From: Candidatus Lachnoclostridium pullistercoris
Lineage (GTDB): Bacteria; Bacillota; Clostridia; Lachnospirales; Lachnospiraceae
Length of the DNA stretch: 37,456 nucleotides
Assembly (NCBI GenBank): GCA_019119775.1
Contig: DWWL01000008.1
Location: 1 to 37,456, forward strand
Reading direction: 5' to 3'
Position numbers and translations under genes: made by a program. The notes beneath the pieces were generated by a model that was given only the letters and a program-made list of their open reading frames with translations, did not search any database and was not told where the DNA came from. Positions 33,578-37,456 of the stretch are shown piece by piece (position 1 is the first letter of the stretch; each line of letters opens with the position of its first letter).

Positions 33578-35335
33578 TCAGCCTGGGATCCGAAACTGGG
33601 GAAGAAATTCCTGTCTGTCCCCGTCCACAATTCCCAGATCCGTGATCAGAACGCCGGGAAGAACGGGCAGAGCGGCGGTGGCGTGCTTGAGAAGCCACAC
33701 ATTTCCCCACTTTTCCTTAAGGGCCTGCTCCAGCCGCTCCGCCTGGGCCGCCACCTCCTCACACCGGCAGAAAGACATAAGCCCTCCGGCCGGCAGGGGA
33801 AGGGAGGCGCAGATCCTGCCATGTTCCGCAAGCGCCATGCCGCCGCCCATCTCCTGGATCTTCTTCACCGCCAGCAGGGCGTCCGCCGGATCCCGGTAGA
33901 TCAGGACCAGGTTGTGGCTGTCGTGGGCCACCGTGGCGCCGAATGCTCCCGACACTGAGCCGAAGCCACGAATGGGGGCAATGGTCTTCTGCTCCTTCCC
34001 GTACCGGTTGCAGACACAGATCCAGGCCAGGTCCGGATCTTCTTCTATGACCACTTTTCCGCCTCTCACCGGCAGCCGTTCGTATGCGGCGCGGTTAAAC
34101 GGACCGTCTGCCCGGCTTTGGATCACCAGTGTCTCTCCACCCTCCGCCGGCGCAGCAAGTTCCAGATCTTCCTCAGACCTGATATAGGCGAGCTTCGGCG
34201 GGCAGAAAGGCTCAGCCGGGCCGCTCTCCCAGTCCATCACCATCTCTCCCTCCCTGGCCGCCAGCTTTCCGCCGATCCAGACAGCCAGAGGACGGCATCC
34301 ATTTAAACCTTCCACCAGCTGAAGGTCTGCCGCAAATCCGGGAGCAATCGCCCCCAGGTCCTCAAACCCGTACTCTCTGGCTCCGTTGTAGGTCGCAAAG
34401 CGGACAGCCTCCAGCGGGTCTGCCCCGTAGCCGACCGCCTTTGCCACCACCCGGTTCAAATGGCCTTCCCGGCAGATTACCCCGGCATGGACGTCGTCGG
34501 TGCAGAGAGACACATTGTCACGCCACCTCTGCCCCTGGATCCCCATAAGGGCCTCCGGCAGGTGGTTGGAGAGAGAGCTGGTCTTTAAATTAATGTGCAG
34601 CCCCAGTCTCGCCTTCTCCGCCGCCTCCCCGCTGCTCCTGCATTCATGATCGCTCTGAGGGCCGGCCAGACGGTAGGCCGCCAGCCTTCTGCCCTGAAGT
34701 CTGGGGGCATGTCCCTGGAGGAATTTGCCTCTTGAGATCCCCTCGGCGATGATCCGGCTCATCCGCTCATCCCCCTGGCTGATCTTCAGATAATTCATCA
34801 GCTCTCCGATGCCGATGACTCCCGGCTCATCTAACAGCCGGCCGATCTCCTTCTCCGTAAAGACGGCTCCGCTCTCCTCTAATCCCGGCACCGACGGCAC
34901 GCAGGGCGGAGCCAGCACAAAATGGCGCAGAGGGGATCTGCGGCCGCTCTCCAGCATAAACTGAACGCCGGCCACCCCCATCACATTGGCGATCTCGTGG
35001 GGATCTGCCACCACCGTGGTGGTCCCCCAGGGGATTACCGCCCGCGCAAAATTTTCCGGCGTCATCATGGTGCTCTCCACGTGGACGTGGGTATCGATAT
35101 AGCCGGGGATCAGGTAATTTCCGCCGCCGTCAAACCGCTCCTTCGCCTCCGGGCCCGGCTCTCCCTCTGTCCTCACCAGAATGATAATCCCCTCCGCAAT
35201 ATCCACAGACGCAGGATAGATCTCCCCCGTTATCACATTGACCAGGCGGACATTCTCAATGGACAAATCTGCCGGACGTTCTCCCAGCACCGCTGCGATC
35301 AGTTTCCGGCGGTCCGGCTCGCCCGCCGCCCTCAC
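33578..35335 (-). CDS. ade: adenine deaminase
   Basis: Converts adenine to hypoxanthine and ammonia; amidohydrolase-fold metalloenzyme. 585 residues, usual length. Metal motif DTHVHVESTMMTPENF and WGTTTVVADPHEIANVMG, then GIGELMN, GHAPRLQG, SDHE and the CTDDVHA metal Asp. The segment that in many family members reads REGS reads LKTSSL here, so this is a divergent subgroup; adenine specificity is likely but not certain. The GTG start (AAAGGA 6 nt upstream) overlaps the nucleoside-hydrolase stop by 4 bp, so it is co-translated with it. The operon feeds purine bases into salvage. Confidence 0.9.
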   Translation of the reverse strand: MRAAGEPDRRKLIAAVLGERPADLSIENVRLVNVITGEIYPASVDIAEGIIILVRTEGEPGPEAKERFDGGGNYLIPGYIDTHVHVESTMMTPENFARAVIPWGTTTVVADPHEIANVMGVAGVQFMLESGRRSPLRHFVLAPPCVPSVPGLEESGAVFTEKEIGRLLDEPGVIGIGELMNYLKISQGDERMSRIIAEGISRGKFLQGHAPRLQGRRLAAYRLAGPQSDHECRSSGEAAEKARLGLHINLKTSSLSNHLPEALMGIQGQRWRDNVSLCTDDVHAGVICREGHLNRVVAKAVGYGADPLEAVRFATYNGAREYGFEDLGAIAPGFAADLQLVEGLNGCRPLAVWIGGKLAAREGEMVMDWESGPAEPFCPPKLAYIRSEEDLELAAPAEGGETLVIQSRADGPFNRAAYERLPVRGGKVVIEEDPDLAWICVCNRYGKEQKTIAPIRGFGSVSGAFGATVAHDSHNLVLIYRDPADALLAVKKIQEMGGGMALAEHGRICASLPLPAGGLMSFCRCEEVAAQAERLEQALKEKWGNVWLLKHATAALPVLPGVLITDLGIVDGDRQEFLPQFRIPG

Positions 35336-36363
35336 AGGTTATCCTTTCCGGCGCTGCCCTCAGCCGGAGCGCCGGCGTCAGCGCCTCTTTCCGGCCCATT
35401 CATTTCCGGCGCTTTCGCTGACCGGCCCACCGCCTCCATAAAGCCCTTCAGATATCTTTCGGCATCCACGTTTAAGCAGACCGCCGTATTGCCCCCAGGC
35501 GTTCTTAAAAGTTCCTGACGCCCGATGGTGCGTCCTCTTAACGGTCCTTCCGTCTCCGCCGTCAGATAAGTGGAGAATGTTTCCGCCAGAGAGGGATCAG
35601 CGGCGATCCCCACCGCCAGCGGATCGTGGATGGCGCAGCCTCCCATCCACGGGGCCAGCCGCTCATAGGCTTTCAGGTAAAATTCCGTCATATCCGCCAG
35701 CTTCTCTCCCGTCTCTGTTCCCCAGGCCCGCATCTGGGCCGTCTCTTTTCTGGTGAGAAGAGTCCTCATGGTCACGTCCAGACCCACCAGCACAATATCG
35801 GCCCCGCTCTCAAACACTGTCTTCGCCGCGGCCGGATCTCCCAGAATATTGGCCTCTGCCCAGGGGCACACATTGCCGGGGACTGTCACTGCCCCGCCCA
35901 TGATCACCAGTTTTCCCAGCTGTCCGGCCGCCTGGGGACAGCGCCTGAAAACGGCCGCCAGGTTGGTCAGCGGCCCGGTAGCCACAATGGTCAGCTCTTT
36001 TCCCAGAGTCATTATCGACCGGATCAGAAAATCCACGCCGCTCTCTGTCTCTGTCTTTCTTCCCGACGGCGCCAGCCTGATCTCCCCCACGCCGTTCTCC
36101 CCGTGGATCTGGCGGCTGATGGCCGCCGGGGCGTACGTCTCCTCCCCCAGAGGCGCCCCCTCTCCCTGATAGACGGGAACATCCTCTCTTCCCAGAAGAG
36201 CCAGAATATCCAGGGAATTTTCGGCCGCTCTGTCCGCCGTCACATTTCCGAACACGCTGGTGATTCCCAGCAGCTCAATATCCGTTCTCCCCGCCGCGTA
36301 GGCGATGGCCAGGGCATCATCGATTCCCGTGTCCAGATCCAGAATCATTTTCTTCTTTTCCAT
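35332..36363 (-). CDS. inosine/uridine-preferring-type nucleoside hydrolase
   Basis: Hydrolyses the N-glycosidic bond of ribonucleosides to ribose and free base. 343 residues. Calcium-binding DLDTGIDDA near the N-terminus (D9, D11, D15, D16), LVIMGGAV mid-protein, and catalytic/metal AIHDPLAVG near 243. The last 30 or so residues (KAPEMNGPERGADAGAPAEG) are a low-complexity Pro/Ala/Glu tail not needed for the fold. AAGGAGG precedes the ATG. A Crp-type site is centred 41.5 bp before its predicted start, so it should be activated by the divergent regulator. Confidence 0.95.
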   Translation of the reverse strand: MEKKKMILDLDTGIDDALAIAYAAGRTDIELLGITSVFGNVTADRAAENSLDILALLGREDVPVYQGEGAPLGEETYAPAAISRQIHGENGVGEIRLAPSGRKTETESGVDFLIRSIMTLGKELTIVATGPLTNLAAVFRRCPQAAGQLGKLVIMGGAVTVPGNVCPWAEANILGDPAAAKTVFESGADIVLVGLDVTMRTLLTRKETAQMRAWGTETGEKLADMTEFYLKAYERLAPWMGGCAIHDPLAVGIAADPSLAETFSTYLTAETEGPLRGRTIGRQELLRTPGGNTAVCLNVDAERYLKGFMEAVGRSAKAPEMNGPERGADAGAPAEGSAGKDNL

Positions 36364-36385
36364 AATTTCCTCCTTATGTATTTTC

Positions 36386-36414
36386 TTGTTTTTTCTCTCA
36401 TATCATAGTATACT
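36386..36414 (+). promoter_or_regulatory. promoter of the yeiL-like gene
   Basis: TTGTTT (36386-36391), 17-bp spacer, TATACT (36409-36414). The start is expected near 36421, so the Crp-type palindrome lies just downstream, suggesting self-repression. Confidence 0.75.
36407..36412 (-). promoter_or_regulatory. -10 element of the nucleoside hydrolase promoter
   Basis: TATACT on the minus strand, overlapping the opposite -10 of the divergent gene. No good -35 exists; a Crp-type site takes its place at -41.5, the classic activator position. Confidence 0.7.
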
Positions 36415-36433
36415 CCCTTCAGATTCTGTCCGA

Positions 36434-36449
36434 TGTGACAGCTGTCATA
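36434..36449. promoter_or_regulatory. Crp/Fnr-type operator
   Basis: TGTGA-CAGCTG-TCATA, in a near-palindrome spanning 36433-36450 (16 of 18 positions pair) with a perfect TGACAGCTGTCA core. Its layout matches Crp/Fnr half-sites (TGTGA-N6-TCACA). Confidence 0.85.
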
Positions 36450-36465
36450 TTTAACAGGAGGTTTT

Positions 36466-37140
36466 ATGAAATCCACAAAAGATCTCTCCCAATATCAGTC
36501 CCTTATCCGTGAATACGGCGTTTTTTCCATCTTTCCCTCTGCCGCGGAGAAAGATATGGAGCTGCGCCTTTTCGACCGGGGAGAATTCCTCTTTCTCCAG
36601 GGCTACCCGATCTGCGGCTTCTATTTTCAGCTGGAAGGGCAGATCAAGCTGGTCCGCACCCTTCAGAGCGGGAAGGAGACTGTCATCCGCCATTTGGAAG
36701 CGCCCAGGATCTACGGCGGCGCCGAGTTTTTCCTGGACCTGCCGGCCTCCGTCTCCGCCCTGGTCACAGTCCCGGCAGCCTTTCTCTATCTTCCCTTTGA
36801 GCCCTGGAAAAAGGCCCTCAGCCGCGACCCTGATTTTCTCTATTTTCTGGGGAAAAATTACGCAGAGATCACCTACGTCTCCAACACCAATTTTCCCATC
36901 AGCCAGACGGCATCTCCCGCCGCCAGAGTCGCCTCCTACCTGCTCTCCAGCGAAAAAAACGGTCTCTTTTCCGGCCCGCTGACAGAAGCGCCGGAGTATC
37001 TGGGCATCAGCTACCGCCACCTTCTGCGCATCCTCACCGAGTTTGTGCAGAAGGGCTACTTAAAAAAAGAAGGCTCCCGCTACCGCATCGCCGACCGGGA
37101 GGGACTTATGGAAACCGGCGGGGACCGGTATCTGCCGTGA
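36466..37140 (+). CDS. Crp/Fnr-family regulator, YeiL type
   Basis: 224 residues. N-terminal cyclic-nucleotide-binding-like beta barrel (about 20-120; FDRGEFLFLQGYPICGFYFQ, GGAEFFLDLP) and C-terminal winged helix (about 150-215; APEYLGISYRHLLRILTEFV as recognition helix, then KKEGSRYRIADREGL). The wording of the C-terminal half is close to Escherichia coli YeiL, whose gene neighbours a ribonucleoside hydrolase there too, so a role in nucleoside use is plausible. No Fe-S cysteine cluster pattern as in Fnr. AGGAGG is 4 nt before the ATG. Confidence 0.9.
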   Translation: MKSTKDLSQYQSLIREYGVFSIFPSAAEKDMELRLFDRGEFLFLQGYPICGFYFQLEGQIKLVRTLQSGKETVIRHLEAPRIYGGAEFFLDLPASVSALVTVPAAFLYLPFEPWKKALSRDPDFLYFLGKNYAEITYVSNTNFPISQTASPAARVASYLLSSEKNGLFSGPLTEAPEYLGISYRHLLRILTEFVQKGYLKKEGSRYRIADREGLMETGGDRYLP

Positions 37141-37259
37141 CCCCGCCGGAAAATCAGTTGCCGGGAAATCAGTCATGCCGGGGCATCCCGTCCCGGGCGA
37201 AGCGCCCGCGCCGAAACCTCCCGTTCCGCGCGGGAACTCCCGGGCAGCAGGCTCCCGTT
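37141..37259. other. intergenic region between convergent yeiL-like and sigma-factor genes
   Basis: GC-rich. It holds a perfect CGGGCG-AAG-CGCCCG stem (37194-37208) and other potential hairpins (around 37221-37250), plus two copies of AAATCAGT (37152 and 37167 regions) before GCCGGG. No clear T-run for either strand except TTTTA near the right end, so terminator assignment is uncertain. Confidence 0.35.
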
Positions 37260-37456
37260 TTACTCAAATCGCACGATCTCTTTTTTCAGCCGCTTCATGA
37301 TCTTCTTCTCCAGTCTGGATATGTAGGACTGGGAAATCCCCAGCAGATCGGCCACCTGCTTCTGAGTCATCTCCTCCCGCTCTCCCTCTCCCAGGCCGAA
37401 GCGCAGCTCCACGATCTTTCTCTCCCTGGGGCTCAGGCGGCTGACAGCCGCGTTCA
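37260..37456 (-). CDS. sigE: sporulation-type sigma factor, C-terminal part (SigE-like), truncated by window edge
   Basis: The last 64 codons (stop TAA at 37262-37260) encode sigma region 4: [19 protein letters not shown], then [20 protein letters not shown] as the helix-turn-helix, ending [13 protein letters not shown]. The [11 protein letters not shown]...KRLKKE wording is that of SigE, the mother-cell sigma factor, more than SigK or SigG. The N-terminal region 2 lies outside the window, so the identity is not complete. It is convergent with the yeiL-like gene. Confidence 0.8.
   Translation of the reverse strand, partial: NAAVSRLSPRERKIVELRFGLGEGEREEMTQKQVADLLGISQSYISRLEKKIMKRLKKEIVRFE

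Noticed and set aside
33379-33710. Several short reading frames between ade and the transketolase genes
   Set aside because: No SD, low complexity, and they cross the transketolase promoter and the inverted repeat.

Overview
The window looks like chromosome from a GC-rich Lachnospiraceae-type clostridium. The evidence is family-level and from gene content: a clostridial tmRNA tag, the secG-rnr-smpB neighbourhood, a transketolase split into two genes, a SigV/RsiV pair, feoA-feoA-feoB, an LPKTG surface protein, and the C-terminus of a sporulation sigma factor (SigE-like) at the right edge. Most genes are on the minus strand. No species is claimed.

Left part (1-9006, minus strand). The order eno, secG, rnr, smpB, ssrA (tmRNA) is the usual Firmicute translation-quality-control neighbourhood, but about 4.5 kb lies between smpB and ssrA. 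That stretch holds stress genes: an ECF sigma factor with its RsiV-type anti-sigma factor and a lipoprotein (with a candidate self-recognised promoter), two tandem Hsp20 chaperones under a CIRCE operator, and a membrane-anchored GH25 muramidase.

9102-10876 is a visibly AT-richer pair: an autoregulated TetR-family repressor with two inverted operator copies on its promoter, followed by an RsgA-type ribosome-assembly GTPase. It looks acquired.

11052-23430 is a carbohydrate locus. A minus-strand operon encodes a solute-binding lipoprotein, two permeases, a GH36 alpha-galactosidase, a small two-TM protein, a GH13 subfamily-4 (amylosucrase-like) sucrose enzyme and an MsmK-type ATPase. The likely job is uptake of raffinose-family oligosaccharides, removal of galactose, then splitting of the sucrose. 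A divergent AraC regulator sits behind a perfect 13-bp inverted repeat. Coupled to araC are two poorly understood genes: a 643-residue protein without signal peptide that joins a ParB-like N-terminal segment to a BMP/PnrA-type ligand-binding domain, and a small metallophosphoesterase lacking the usual motif-I histidine. This pair is the best candidate for an undescribed system.

23546-28299: ferrous iron uptake (feoA, feoA, feoB) under a Fur-like box, a MarR regulator with a YczE/DUF6198-type membrane protein, and a sugar O-acetyltransferase. 28445-31372 encodes a 975-residue sortase-anchored protein with a long Glu/Thr-rich repetitive region, a Cna-B domain and a MucBP-like segment.

Right part (31587-37456): split transketolase; then a purine-salvage operon (nucleoside hydrolase, adenine deaminase) divergent from a YeiL-like Crp/Fnr regulator. 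One Crp-type palindrome sits at -41.5 of the hydrolase promoter and just downstream of the regulator's own predicted start. Strong intrinsic terminators separate most units.
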